A stretch of 64,000 bases of DNA from assembly GCF_000526375.1 (NCBI RefSeq), contig NZ_JAFY01000005.1:310001-374000 (forward strand), given 5' to 3'. Position 1 is the first letter of the stretch; every line of letters starts with the position of its first letter. The notes beneath the pieces are model-generated. The model saw nothing but the letters and a program-made list of their open reading frames with translations, searched no databases and was not told where the DNA came from. The translations under genes and the position numbers were made by a program. Source of the stretch: Aminiphilus circumscriptus DSM 16581 (lineage in GTDB: Bacteria > Synergistota > Synergistia > Synergistales > Aminiphilaceae). This document shows, in pieces, positions 1-9,337 of this stretch.

Positions 1-1348
1 CATAATCGTCCATTCCTGCCTCGAGCGCTTCGAGAGCACCCCCTGCGCCACCCGCCGTGAGCGCCACCACCGGAACGGTAATGCCCCTTCTCCGTATCTC
101 CCGAGTCGCTCCGTATCCACCGAGAACCGGCATGAAGACATCCATGAGCACAAGATCCACGGAATTCCGCTCCAGAAAGCCCAGCGCCTCTTCGCCATCC
201 CTGGCGCAGAGGACATCGCATCCCCACCGTTGGAGAATGCCCTCGAGCAGTTTTCGGTTCACCAAACTGTCGTCGACGACGAGCACCGTCGGTGGCGTCG
301 CCCGTTCCTCCGCCCTTCCGATCCTCTGTTTCCCCGAAACGAACAACGGGAGTCGAAGCTTCCAGAACAGTCCTCCCGAGGTGTGGGTGATGTTGCAGGA
401 CTCGGCGTACATCTCGATCTGGCGATTCAGGAGGGACCGCAGAGGACCTGGGGTCACCTCTCCAGAGGAAAGAACCTCGAAGGCCACTTCCAGCTCCCCC
501 TCTTCGAGCGTCGCCATGCAGGCCACCGCGGGGGCATTCATCTCGCAGAAACAGTATTCCACAAGTCCCGTCAGCAAAAACGCCGCCCCCTGGGAAAGAA
601 ACCTCTCCTTGGGAAACGACGCAAAGGTGCAACTCCACTCTCTCCCCAAAAGATTACGCCACGCCTGCCCCAAAGCGTCGAGACGGGCAAGGGAATCACC
701 AAGGGAAAGAAGCATGGGGGAAAGATCCCGCACACAGGAAGCACACAGGAGTGCCTCCACGTGCGCCCGGAGAAGGACGAGCTGCTCCCGCACTCTTTCG
801 GAATCGGCGTTGCCTCGCCCGGATGCGGACAGATCCTCCATGCCGAGATCCAGGGAGAGAAACGCGGCGTTGATCTGTTCTCCGAGAACGATTCGTCGGC
901 TCTCCATCTGCCAGGCCGTCCGGGCATCCAGAGCGAGAATCGCCAACGTCGCATCGTCCTCGAAACAGGCATGTTCACGTTCCGTGTAGGCCGTCTCGCA
1001 CCCCGCGACGAGAAAAAGCTCCTCCCCTGCGAGGCTGCTGCGCCTCAGAAGCAGTCGGGGATCGAGACGCCGCCCTCGGAGAAGGGGCGCCACGTCGCTT
1101 TCGCGCTTGTTCCCGGGAAGACCCGCAAGGATGTGCACCACCGCCAAATCGTCCCTTTCGAGACGAAAGAGGCGTCCGGAATCTCCGCAGTAGAGCCAGC
1201 CGGCGCGGCGGGGCGCCGCACAGCGCCAGAGGGCATATCGGCTTTCCGTGCGTTCCGCGAGATAAGGCAGCAGAATTCCTGCAAAATCCTCGCTGCTGGG
1301 GGCTTCTTTGAGTTTCTGTAACAGGTCCACGAACCGGCTCTGCGACAT
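1..1348 (-). CDS. GAF-like / histidine-kinase-like / receiver signalling protein, C-terminus outside window
   Basis: Signalling protein read leftwards and cut by the window edge. It starts at ATG 1348, preceded by a GAGGAG ribosome-binding site. Residues 1 to about 165 look like a GAF-type sensor. Residues about 165-330 look like a worn dimerisation plus ATPase region in which I can find neither a phospho-acceptor His box nor clear N and G boxes. A response-regulator receiver begins near residue 355, with the acidic pair D359-D360 and the phospho-acceptor D403 in the context LVLMDVFMP. The sequence then runs off the window before the conserved Lys. A hybrid kinase or a pseudokinase-receiver fusion are both possible. 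The sensor ligand is unknown. The receiver assignment is firm; the other domains are inferred from general pattern. Confidence 0.75.
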   Translation of the reverse strand, partial: MSQSRFVDLLQKLKEAPSSEDFAGILLPYLAERTESRYALWRCAAPRRAGWLYCGDSGRLFRLERDDLAVVHILAGLPGNKRESDVAPLLRGRRLDPRLLLRRSSLAGEELFLVAGCETAYTEREHACFEDDATLAILALDARTAWQMESRRIVLGEQINAAFLSLDLGMEDLSASGRGNADSERVREQLVLLRAHVEALLCASCVRDLSPMLLSLGDSLARLDALGQAWRNLLGREWSCTFASFPKERFLSQGAAFLLTGLVEYCFCEMNAPAVACMATLEEGELEVAFEVLSSGEVTPGPLRSLLNRQIEMYAESCNITHTSGGLFWKLRLPLFVSGKQRIGRAEERATPPTVLVVDDSLVNRKLLEGILQRWGCDVLCARDGEEALGFLERNSVDLVLMDVFMPVLGGYGATREIRRRGITVPVVALTAGGAGGALEALEAGMDDY

Positions 1349-1427
1349 GGCACACTCCTCGACGATTCGCTTCGGCGGATCACATGTCCTTCCCGGGGCG
1401 CGCTGAATACATGACTATCCTATTACA

Positions 1428-1456
1428 ATCATACGGCGTGCATGCAAAGAGTGCAA
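1428..1456 (-). promoter_or_regulatory. Sigma70-type promoter for the receiver-domain gene
   Basis: On the minus strand a TTGCAC -35 (1451-1456) and a TATGAT -10 (1428-1433) are separated by exactly 17 bp. They lie about 80 bp upstream of the ATG at 1348. Confidence 0.6.
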
Positions 1457-1478
1457 ACAGGTTCTTCCCGAAAATGCC

Positions 1479-2801
1479 TCAGGGCTCCTCGTCCCGAAAA
1501 CGGCGCCAGAAACCCCGGAGGCGGGCACCCATCTCCCGCTCCGCCCCCAGCGTTCCCGGGAAATAGCTTCGGAGGAGACGATCCATATAGTTCTGGGGAA
1601 CCCAGTGCCGCGGGTCATCGTGAGGATAGACGTAGCCCGATCCGTGGGGACGGAGGTGTTCGGGCACTTCCTGAACATTTCCCTTCTCCAGGGATGCCAA
1701 GGCGGTGTTCACCGCCTGATAGGCGCTGTTGCTCTTGGGCGCCGAGGCCAGATAGATCACCGCCTCGGCGAGAATGATCCTGGCCTCGGGAAACCCCGTC
1801 ATGTCCGCCGCATAGGATGCAGCGGCGGCGAGTAGAAGCGCCTGAGGATCGGCAAGCCCCACGTCCTCCGCGGCGAAGATAAGAAGACGTCTGGCGACGA
1901 AACGGGGATCCTCGCCCGCGGCGATGAGACGTGCCAGCCAATAGATCGCCGCGTCGGGATCGGAGCCGCGCATGCTCTTGATGAGGGCGGAGATGACCAT
2001 GTAATGGTCGTCTCCCTTGCGGTCGAATCGCTGCAGCGCTTTGGGCAGAAGCGCTGCCACCGCTTGGGCGGTGATCCGAGATCCTCCTCCGGCGGCCACG
2101 GCGTTCGCCACGGCCTCAAGACGCATCAACGCCTGTCTCGCATCACCCCCGGCTCCTTGAGCGATCATTCCGAGGACATCCTCCTCCGGGGTAAGCTCCA
2201 GCATGCCCAGCCCACGTTCACGATCCCGCAGGGCGCGCCCGAGAAGAGCCTCGAGCGACTCCTGCCCCAAGGGGCGCAATTCAAAGACGAGCATGCGCGA
2301 GAGAAGGGTCTTGTTGATCTCGAAAAAAGGGTTTTCCGTGGTGGTTCCTACGAGAATCAGATCTCCCGACTCCACGGAGGGAAGCAGGGCGTTCTGCTGC
2401 TGTTTGTTGAAATGGTAGATCTCATCCACGAAGACAAGAGGCATTCGCCCCTTGCGGGCGTGCTTGCGTCGGCGGGCTTCCGCAACCAGATCACGGAGTT
2501 CCGTCACCTTGGCGGTCACGGCGTTGATCTCCAGAAGATCCCGCTCCGTCGCAGTCGCCATGAGACGCACCAGCGTGGTCTTGCCCACCCCAGGAGGTCC
2601 GTAGAGAATGCAACTGGGCACGTTTCCGCTCCGGAGCAGTCTTCCGAGGGGTGTTTCGGCGCCCACGAGATGCTCCTGGCCGACATAGTCGTCCAGACTC
2701 GTCGGACGCATGCGGTCCGCCAGGGGCCGCTCTCCTCTCGGAGCTGTGTCGTCCCGGAACGGAGTCCCTGAATCTCCCAGGAGAAGCTGCCCCTCGCTCA
2801 C
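1479..2801 (-). CDS. rarA: Replication-associated recombination protein A (RarA/MgsA family AAA+ ATPase)
   Basis: Clamp-loader-like ATPase of the RarA/MgsA/WRNIP1 family, which acts at stalled replication forks. The 440-residue length is normal for the family. Walker A GPPGVGKTT lies at about residues 68-76 and Walker B VFVDEI at about 122-128. The family signatures YVGQEHLVG and TTTENPFFEIN are visible, followed by the C-terminal tetramerisation region with LIKSMRGSDPDAAIYWLARL. A GTG start at 2801 gives the usual 4-bp overlap with the stop of the upstream HAD gene and an AGGAG-type site at good spacing. A GTG two codons earlier (2807) is possible. The pair is probably translationally coupled. 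Assignment is secure. Confidence 0.95.
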   Translation of the reverse strand: MSEGQLLLGDSGTPFRDDTAPRGERPLADRMRPTSLDDYVGQEHLVGAETPLGRLLRSGNVPSCILYGPPGVGKTTLVRLMATATERDLLEINAVTAKVTELRDLVAEARRRKHARKGRMPLVFVDEIYHFNKQQQNALLPSVESGDLILVGTTTENPFFEINKTLLSRMLVFELRPLGQESLEALLGRALRDRERGLGMLELTPEEDVLGMIAQGAGGDARQALMRLEAVANAVAAGGGSRITAQAVAALLPKALQRFDRKGDDHYMVISALIKSMRGSDPDAAIYWLARLIAAGEDPRFVARRLLIFAAEDVGLADPQALLLAAAASYAADMTGFPEARIILAEAVIYLASAPKSNSAYQAVNTALASLEKGNVQEVPEHLRPHGSGYVYPHDDPRHWVPQNYMDRLLRSYFPGTLGAEREMGARLRGFWRRFRDEEP

Positions 2802-3796
2802 GAACACCGCCTCCCCTCAAGGCGAGACAGATATGCATCCAAAACGGCGGCCACATCATCGGGATCGGACGGAAGGAGCACCGTCCCCTCCTCGCCTTCG
2901 AGGATTTCAAGAAAGGGAAAGCGGGCTCCGAGCACCCCATGGCAAACCCGAACCAACGGCTGCCCCAGCCATTCGCAGGAGAGTCCCGACCAGTTCTGCC
3001 ACTGGGATGCCTGCAGCAGAAGATTCCCAGAAACAACCAGGGTACCGACACCAAGAGCGGCTGCCCGCTCAGCAACTTCGCCCACACGTGGCGATGCCCC
3101 GGGAAGAACTCCTCGTATTTCCCAGTTTTTTTGAAGCTGCTCCGGATCAAGATGCGCATACTCCCACGGCAGGAGAGGAAGAGGCCTCTCCAGAAAATCC
3201 ACGAGATCGGTCATGCGAGGGAGGGAAAGATCCGCCCACTGGCACCAATCCTCATCGTAGCGCTGCACGAGAAGTGCTCGCATACCGGCCCTCCGGGCGC
3301 CGATGAGATCGTAAAGGAAATCACCCACGACGACACACTCCCGCGGTGGAATCCCCAGCGCTCGTGCGGCGTTCCAGAACGCGCCCGGTTCCGGTTTCAC
3401 CGGCGCCACATCCCGGGTGAACACGAAGGGAGGCAGAGGAATGCCACAGACCGACGCGGCGCGCTCCACAGACTCCCGACAGTTCCGGGAGACAACGCAC
3501 CATGGCATGTTGCGCTCTTCGAGCCATCGTAACACGTCCATCGCACCGGGAACAGGTTCGGCGTTTTCAGCCCCGTTCATCTCCACGTCGAAAAGCGCCT
3601 GTTCCAGATCCTTCCGGACGCTTTCCTCCAATTGAGAAAGAACTTCGAGCAGCATAACCCGTTTTCCGCCGAAAAATCGCTCGTAGATGGGAGCAAAACT
3701 GAGACGCGTCTCCGCGAGAACGCCATCCCAATCGAAGAGAATCCCCTGCGCCCAGGCAGGGTGCCAGAAAGGCGCGGAAGCAGCAAAGCCGTTCAT
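2798..3796 (-). CDS. HAD-family hydrolase (phosphoglycolate-phosphatase-like) with an unknown C-terminal extension
   Basis: Cytoplasmic HAD-superfamily hydrolase. Motif I is LFDWDGVLAETR near residues 18-29 of the 332-residue product. Motif II is VVSRN, and the Lys of motif III is in APVKPEPG. The GVVVGDF-type acidic motif IV is present as VVVGDFLYD. After about residue 200 there is a stretch of roughly 120 residues that I do not recognise. It contains GVGTLVVSGN and ends in a helical DPDDVAAVLDAYL. The start is taken at ATG 3796 because a GGGGAGGA site lies 6-7 bp upstream. An ATG at 3862 would add an arginine-rich leader and cannot be excluded. The substrate is not predictable. It overlaps rarA by 4 bp. 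Confidence 0.8.
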   Translation of the reverse strand: MNGFAASAPFWHPAWAQGILFDWDGVLAETRLSFAPIYERFFGGKRVMLLEVLSQLEESVRKDLEQALFDVEMNGAENAEPVPGAMDVLRWLEERNMPWCVVSRNCRESVERAASVCGIPLPPFVFTRDVAPVKPEPGAFWNAARALGIPPRECVVVGDFLYDLIGARRAGMRALLVQRYDEDWCQWADLSLPRMTDLVDFLERPLPLLPWEYAHLDPEQLQKNWEIRGVLPGASPRVGEVAERAAALGVGTLVVSGNLLLQASQWQNWSGLSCEWLGQPLVRVCHGVLGARFPFLEILEGEEGTVLLPSDPDDVAAVLDAYLSRLEGRRCS

Positions 3797-3892
3797 GGAT
3801 CGTCCTCCCCGTCGTCTCCGCCTTTTGCGTAAGCCCGTTGCGGAAACGCTTCTTTCCTCCATGCTACCCCTTTATTCGCCTCTTCGCAAAAC

Positions 3893-3930
3893 GACGGGTG
3901 GGGAGAACGCATAACCGTTCTCCCCACCCG
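3893..3930 (-). terminator. Rho-independent terminator of the 6S RNA
   Basis: A perfect 15-bp stem (3895-3909 with 3916-3930) has a six-base loop. On the minus strand it is followed by a short GTCGTTTTG tract. Confidence 0.75.
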
Positions 3931-4122
3931 CATTCGAAAAGCCCCGCAGTGCCGTGATAGCTAGGCCTTGACCCGATCCTACCAAAGTGGAGACGTACCC
4001 TGCCTTAGCTTTGTCAATGCTCGCGCATCTCCGCCGCCGGCGGGGATGTCCGCCTCCGAAGGCTCGAGTGTTGGCTCAAGGCACTACGCTGTATTCACGA
4101 ACACCGCAGGAATGCTCTTCCT
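3930..4122 (-). ncRNA. ssrS: 6S RNA (SsrS), regulator of RNA polymerase holoenzyme
   Basis: About 190 nt of non-coding RNA, read leftwards. The ends form a closing stem, with GCATTC near the 5' end pairing with GAATGC at the 3' end, followed by CTGCGGTG with CACTGCGG. Inside are the 6S-typical blocks TGTTCG near the 5' side, GCCTTGAGCC, and its partner GGGTCAAGGC on the 3' side. These leave a large open central bubble that mimics a melted promoter. The pattern parallels E. coli 6S (CCCTGAGCC with GGTTCAAGGG). The RNA has its own consensus promoter and a terminator. 6S RNA binds the housekeeping holoenzyme in stationary phase. A covariance-model hit would settle it. Confidence 0.85.
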
Positions 4123-4128
4123 GAACTC

Positions 4129-4157
4129 AGTATAGCACTTTTACATCTCCGCAACAA
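4129..4157 (-). promoter_or_regulatory. Promoter of the 6S RNA
   Basis: TTGTTG (-35, 4152-4157) and TATACT (-10, 4129-4134) are spaced by 17 bp on the minus strand. This puts the transcript start at about 4121-4122, the expected 5' end of the RNA. Confidence 0.75.
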
Positions 4158-4561
4158 GGTGGATTTCGCTGTCGCAAGGATTCACGGAAAGGCATCCCGC
4201 GAGAAAAGTCTTTGAGAATGCGTTTAAAAAAGTTATCTTTTTATCTGAACAAAAAAGCACATCAACACGAAGGCAACGAAAAAGAAATTACCTCCCCAAC
4301 GTTTCCGCCTTGCAGCGTCTTTTCGACGACATCCGTCACCCGAGTAATGGAAAAAGCTCCTTGGATTGACACTTCAAGCGCAACAGAGGCGAAGCCAACT
4401 TCCGAGAGACCTCCACCGGAGTGTGCTCGTCTTTAGCCCTCGTTGCGTTTGAAGTGTAAATCCACCCTCTGCAACGCAGTCTCTCCGAAAGGCGCCAAAT
4501 CCATTGGTGGCCTGTCGGAAGTGTTTCGGAACACGCTCGTTCTTGTCGCGGTTAAAACAAG
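4158..4561. other. Intergenic stretch without a supported gene
   Basis: This lies between the 6S promoter and the first copy of the 100-bp repeat. It is more AT-rich than the surroundings. A short plus-strand reading frame (4212-4436) lacks a ribosome-binding site and family resemblance, and the minus strand has only short coding-like fragments. I see no gene here. Confidence 0.4.
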
Positions 4562-4661
4562 GGAAGCTCTGAAGAAAGGCCTTTCGCTTTCCCTTGACTC
4601 GGGTCGCATCAGGCTCTGCGAGGCGCCCTGCGGGGCTGACGCAGCCTTATTCAGAGATTCC
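4562..4661 (+). mobile_element. 100-bp MITE-like repeat, copy 1
   Basis: First of three copies of a 100-101 bp element. The ends are inverted repeats: GGAAGCTCTGAA on the left matches GGAATCTCTGAA read from the right. The interior is nearly identical to the other copies. Flanking bases are CAAG (4558-4561) and AAAG (4662-4665), a decayed 4-bp target duplication. It carries no coding capacity and so depends on a transposase elsewhere. It ends 19 bp after the mobA stop codon and could influence mobA 3'-end formation. Confidence 0.8.
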
Positions 4662-4680
4662 AAAGGCTGAACACTCACCT

Positions 4681-5373
4681 TCACCTTTCCGAGACGGCTC
4701 TCCACCACCAGGAATGCAGTTCCGAAAGCGTGTTCACGTTGCGAAAAGAGTTTCGGTATCCGGGAAGAACGGCAAGGGAGCGTTCCTCCACAACCCGCAG
4801 AAAAAGGTTCTCGTAAAAGGAAGTGATCTTCCGTTCCCCCCGGAACAGGGCGTTTTGCACCGCCGACAGGGCGGAGCGGGAATAGAAGGCATGAAGAGGT
4901 TCGAGATAGCCGTCCAGGCGAGCAACGATGGCCTCTCCCGAGAGGGCAGACGCATCGGCTGCACGAGAAAGGCTCCCCTTCTCCAATGTCATTCCCGTTG
5001 TCCAAAGAAGGCGCACCACGGCCTCGTTCACGTCGGGCATGTCACAACCGACCACGAAGGCCCAGGAAGTGCGCATGCGCTCAAGCCCGACGGCCATGCC
5101 GCAGAGGGGACCTCCGCCTTCCTCCGTGTCGCAGAACAGGCGGGTTCCCGTGCGGCGGAGCAGCCCTCCGAAAAGGGATTCCACCCGGTCCATCTCACCG
5201 GGAGAAACCACGAGAAGCCGTTCCTCGGTCCACCCGGAGAGGCGGAGGAGAACACGTTCCAAAAGGGGTCCTTCCGGCAGTTGCAGATAAAGTTTGTTCC
5301 CTCCCATGCGTTGCCCCCGACCGCCTCCAAGGATGAGGGCGGACACGGAAGGAAACGGATCATCGGATTTCAT
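4681..5373 (-). CDS. mobA: Molybdenum cofactor guanylyltransferase MobA-like NTP transferase
   Basis: Transfers GMP from GTP to molybdopterin, making the guanine-dinucleotide cofactor used by formate dehydrogenases. The nucleotide-binding loop LILGGGRGQRMGGNK is at about residues 13-27. A metal-binding GCDMP follows at about 112-116, and the length (230 residues) fits. ATG 5373 is preferred over 5379 because AAAGGAG sits 6 bp before it. Genomic placement supports the role: the gene follows the formate channel and the molybdenum/selenium formate dehydrogenase on the same strand, although a strong hairpin separates it from them. Other MobA-fold nucleotidyltransferases (IspD, MocA) are less likely in this context. 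Confidence 0.8.
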   Translation of the reverse strand: MKSDDPFPSVSALILGGGRGQRMGGNKLYLQLPEGPLLERVLLRLSGWTEERLLVVSPGEMDRVESLFGGLLRRTGTRLFCDTEEGGGPLCGMAVGLERMRTSWAFVVGCDMPDVNEAVVRLLWTTGMTLEKGSLSRAADASALSGEAIVARLDGYLEPLHAFYSRSALSAVQNALFRGERKITSFYENLFLRVVEERSLAVLPGYRNSFRNVNTLSELHSWWWRAVSER

Positions 5374-5418
5374 GCCCATCTCCTTTCAAGGATACGTCGC
5401 TGGCACATCCATATCATA

Positions 5419-5466
5419 GCGCAAACCCCATCTCCCTTTCGTACGAAAGGGAGATGGGGTTTGCGC
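5419..5466. terminator. Perfect 48-bp palindromic hairpin, probable bidirectional terminator
   Basis: The two 24-base arms are exact reverse complements with no loop beyond the central GTAC. It lies 71 bp after the stop of the formate-channel gene and about 45 bp upstream of the mobA start. It lacks a long T tract on either strand, so partial termination or RNA stabilisation is possible. Confidence 0.6.
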
Positions 5467-5537
5467 GAGAAGAGTGCCTGTGACCTCTCCGTCCAGCGTG
5501 TTCGAAAAACAGGAGCCGATGACGCCTCGTTTCGAAC

Positions 5538-6365
5538 TCAGTCGATGCTCTGGAGATTGGTCTTGAAGACGAGGAAATAGAAGACGGCGACGAAGAGGAT
5601 GCCCCCGACCATGTTGCCGAGCGTCACGGGAACGAGATTGTTCAGGTACCCCCCGGCACTCACGGCGGCGAGCTTCGCCTCGGGAAGCGCCGCCGCGGCG
5701 ACGACATCTGGATTTCCCTTGAGCAGGATGCCCAGGAACATGAAGTACATGTTGGCAATGGAGTGTTCGAACCCGGAAGCGACAAAGGTCATGATGGGGA
5801 AGACGATGGCGAAGATTTTTCCCACCACGTCGAGAGCGGCCATGCTGATCCACACCGCGAGGACGACGATCCAGTTGCAGAGGATTCCCCGGAAAAAGGC
5901 TTCGCCCACGGGAAGGCTCATTTTGTTCGCGGCGATCTTGAGCGCGTAGGCGCCGATGGGACCCTTCCAGAGCCCGCTGAGAAAAATGAGATAGGCTACG
6001 AGAATCGACCCGAGCAGATTGGCCACATAGACCCAGAACCAGTTCCGGGCGATCTGGCTCATCGTGGCACATCCGGAGAGGGCTCCGAGAGGCATGAGGC
6101 AGTTCCCCGTAAAGAGTTCCGCCCCCGCGATGACGACGAGGATGAGTCCGACGGCGAACACGGCGCCGCCGATGAAGCGGGATCCGCCCAAACCTATATG
6201 ATCGGCGAGATCATGCGTAACGACGGTCATCATCCATCCCCCGAAGGCAATGTACGCTCCGGCGAGAATTCCGAGAACCAGCATCTGGGGAACGGACCAG
6301 GCGGCCTTGGCCTTTGCGGTGGTGCATGCCGCCTGAGCAAGCTGCACGGGAGTCTTGAAATTCAT
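5538..6365 (-). CDS. focA: Formate/nitrite transporter family channel (FocA/FdhC type)
   Basis: Integral membrane formate channel of the FNT family, 275 residues with six predicted membrane helices. Family marks include GAELFTGNCLM in the second-third helix region, the LGSILVAYL stretch and the GFEHSIANMY motif of the half-helix that carries the selectivity filter. The ATG at 6365 has an AAGGAGG site 11 bp upstream. Upstream codons back to 6470 lack family character and are probably leader. It sits about 240 bp downstream of fdhA on the same strand, so formate import or export is the likely substrate rather than nitrite. Confidence 0.9.
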   Translation of the reverse strand: MNFKTPVQLAQAACTTAKAKAAWSVPQMLVLGILAGAYIAFGGWMMTVVTHDLADHIGLGGSRFIGGAVFAVGLILVVIAGAELFTGNCLMPLGALSGCATMSQIARNWFWVYVANLLGSILVAYLIFLSGLWKGPIGAYALKIAANKMSLPVGEAFFRGILCNWIVVLAVWISMAALDVVGKIFAIVFPIMTFVASGFEHSIANMYFMFLGILLKGNPDVVAAAALPEAKLAAVSAGGYLNNLVPVTLGNMVGGILFVAVFYFLVFKTNLQSID

Positions 6366-6605
6366 GTCCCTCCATACCTCCTTGAGTTGTCGATCCGGCA
6401 CGAAGACGGATCCGGCATTATTCCATGTTCTGCGGAATGCTCCTCGCATCTTGAAAAGAATGTTTCGCAAGTCCCGGAAGGACCGGAACGCCTGATCCTC
6501 CGTTCCGATCCTTCCGTACCGTCACAAATCGCTCGCTTTCTCTTTTCCTTCGGTTCGGGGAACACCGTATTCTTCGATGACCTCCGACCTACGAAGCACG
6601 GATCT

Positions 6606-9317
6606 CTACCCTTTTTGCACCCGTACCGCACTGATCTTGAACGCAGGCGTCTCCGAAGTGGGGTCTATAGCCGCCGCGGTGAGCGCGTTTGCCGGCGCTT
6701 CCCCGAAGTGGAACGGAACGAAGACCATTTTGGGCGGCACTTTCTCGGTGATTTTCGCCTTGCCGCGCACCTCACCCCGGCGGGAGGAGACGCACAGCAG
6801 CTCGCCTTCCCGAACGCCGATCTGTTCCGCATCGACGGGATTGATCTCGATGTGCAGTTCATCCACGAATTTTTCCGTGGCACTCCGTCCGGTCATGCTC
6901 CTCGTGTGGTAGTGATAGAGCAGGCGTCCCGTGCTTGCGAGGAAGGGATACTCCTCGTCGGGCCATTCATGGGGAGCCTTCCACTCGCAGGGGGAGAAGA
7001 ATCCCTTGCCGTTGGGACGGGCAAATTTTTCCGAATGGAGAATGGGGGTTCCGGGATGCTCCGCATTCGGGCAGGGCCAGCAGAGGGCGCCCTGCTCAAG
7101 GCGCGTGTAGTTCATCCCTGCGTAACTCGGAACGAAACGGGCAAGATCATCGAAGATCTCCGAGGCGGACGAGAAATTCCAGTCCGCACCGCATTTCTTC
7201 GCCAGGGCGACAAGAATCTCCCAGTCAGCCTTGGCTTCTCCCGGCGCGTTCACGGCCTTCCGTATCCTCTGGACGGCCCGCATGGTGTTGGTAAAGGTGC
7301 CGTCCTTCTCGGCCCAGCAGGCGGCGGGGAACACCACATCCGCGAGCTGTGCCGTCTCGGTGAGGAAAATGTCCTGCACAACGAGAAAATCGAGGGCCTC
7401 CAACGCATGCCGAACGTGGTTGGTGTCCGCGTCGCTCACCATAGGGTTCTCGCCCATCACGTAGAGGCTTTTCAGTTCTCCTTCTCCGGCGGCTTCGAGC
7501 ATCTTTACGAGACTCTTGCCAGGGCTGAGCGGAAGTTCGGCTCCCCATAGATTCTTGACCTTCTCACGCACCGCAGGGTCGGCTACTTTGGCGTATCCCG
7601 GAAGCACATTGGGAAGACAGCCCATGTCGCAGGCGCCCTGAACGTTGTTCTGACCCCTGAGGGGGTTCACACCCGTGCCGGGGCGCCCCAGATGGCCGCA
7701 GAGCATGGCAAGATTCGCCACGGAGCGGACGTTGTCCGTCCCCGTGGTGTGCTGGGTGATGCCCATGGTGTAGAAGATCGCCGAGTTGGGGCCCTTCGCG
7801 TAGAGTCGGGCCGCATTGACGATATCTTCCGGTGCGATGCCGGTGATCTCGCTCACCCGCTGTGGATCATAGGCCGCGACAAGCGCTTTCAGGGCTTCGA
7901 AATTCTCGGTTCGCTCTTCAACGAACGTTTTGTCGTAGAGATCTTCCTTGATGATCACGTGCATAAACCCGTTGAGCAGGGCAACGTCGCTGCCGCTGCG
8001 CTGACGAAGGTAGACGTCGGCATATTTCGCAAGCTCGATCTTCCTGGGATCGCAAACGATGAGTTTCTTCCCGTTTTGTTTGTTTTCTTTGATCCAAGAG
8101 CCGATGACAGGATGTGCTTCCGTGGTGTTCGAACCAATGACGAGCATCACATCCACCTCTTTGATGGAGGCGAAGTCGTTGGTCATTGCACCGCTTCCGA
8201 GGGTCTCGCCGAGACCCGCAACTGTGGCGCTGTGTCAGAGATGGGCACAGTGATCGACGTTGTGTGTGCCCACCACCTCCCTTGCCAACCGTTGGAAGAG
8301 ATAGTTCTCTTCGTTTGTGCACCGGGCGGAGGCGAAGAAGCCCAGCGCATCGGGACCATGGTGCTCCTTGATCTGGGCGAACTTATAGGCGACAAGGCCG
8401 AGCGCCTCATCCCAAGAGGCCTCGCGGAAGCTTCCGTTCTCGCGGATAAGAGGTTTGGTGAGACGGTCATCGCTGTGGACGAACTGCCAGGCGAAACGCC
8501 CCTTCACACAGCAGCGCCCCCCGTTGAGGGCGGACTTGCTGGAGTAGTCGGTGGTGATGTTGGCAATGCGGCCAGTGCGCTCGTTCACGGAAATGGTCAG
8601 CTCGCACCCCACACCGCAATAGGAGCAGATGGTCTTGACCTTCTTCAGTTCCCAGGGACGCCCCTGTCCGACCGAGGCTTTTTCGTAGAGAGCGCCCACG
8701 GGGCAGAGCTGCACACACTGACCGCAGAAGACGCAGTCCGAGTGCTCCAGATCCTTTCCGATGGGAGGATGCACCATGGTTTTCACGCCACGCTGCTGGA
8801 AATCAATGGCGTGGTAGCGTGCAAGCTCGTCGCAGGCACGGACACAGCGACCACAGAGAACACATTTGTCCATGTCCCGCACGTAGAAGGGGTTGGCATC
8901 TTCGAGGCGGTGTTCTCCCTTCTGGACATCCGTCTCCTCACGGAACCGGGACTCGGAAATACCAAGCTCATAGGCGATGTCCTGGAGTTCGCACTTGCCG
9001 TTGCTGGGACAGGAGAAGCAGTCCAGAGGATGCCGGACGAGGATGAGCTCCACCACCGCTCTTCGGGCCTCCTGCACCTTGGGGCTGCGAGAATGAATGA
9101 CCATTCCCTCCACGAGGGGCGTGGTGCATGCGGGCAGGAGTTTGGGATTCTTTTCCACCTCCACGAGACAGACCCGGCACGCACCGAAGGGGGTGATGGC
9201 GGGATGATCGCAGAGCGCCGGAATGTGAAGGCCGTTGTCCCGGGCAGCCTGAAGAATGGTCTGTCCAGGGCGGGCCGTGATCTCCCGGTTGTCGAGAATG
9301 GCTTTTATGGTCTGCAT
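6606..9317 (-). CDS. fdhA: Formate dehydrogenase catalytic subunit, selenocysteine-containing
   Basis: Molybdenum or tungsten bis-molybdopterin formate dehydrogenase of about 903 residues with a NuoG-type N-terminus. Cluster ligands appear in order: [2Fe-2S] (CDHPAITPFGACRVC, about 36-50), the HxxxCxxCxxxxxC site (about 97-110), two CxxCxxCxxxC ferredoxin motifs, and CSYCGVGC before the catalytic domain. An in-frame TGA at 8235-8237 (codon 361) falls at the active-site position, in the context NVDHCAHL-U-HSATVAGL, and is followed by a SECIS-like hairpin. It is therefore read as selenocysteine, not as a stop. The ATG at 9317 has AGGGAGG nine bases upstream. The frame is open on both sides of the TGA. 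It lies directly after an HndABC module, so electrons likely pass between formate, NAD(P)H and ferredoxin. Confidence 0.95.
8201..8234 (-). promoter_or_regulatory. SECIS element directing selenocysteine insertion
   Basis: Starting 17 nt after the UGA on the coding strand, GGGTCTC pairs with GAGACCC across a three-base loop (8201-8217). The GGUCU segment sits at the same distance as in the E. coli fdhF SECIS. Bacterial SECIS elements lie inside the coding sequence just after the UGA and bind SelB. Confidence 0.75.
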
Positions 9318-9337
9318 GACTCGCATCCTCCCTGTGT

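Noticed and set aside
4212-4436. Plus-strand small frame of 74 codons between the 6S RNA and the first repeat
   Set aside because: No ribosome-binding site, no similarity; AT-rich intergenic composition.
8187-8234. Reading the TGA at 8235-8237 as a true stop, giving two separate genes
   Set aside because: The Sec position, the SECIS hairpin and the continuous frame on both sides argue for one selenoprotein.
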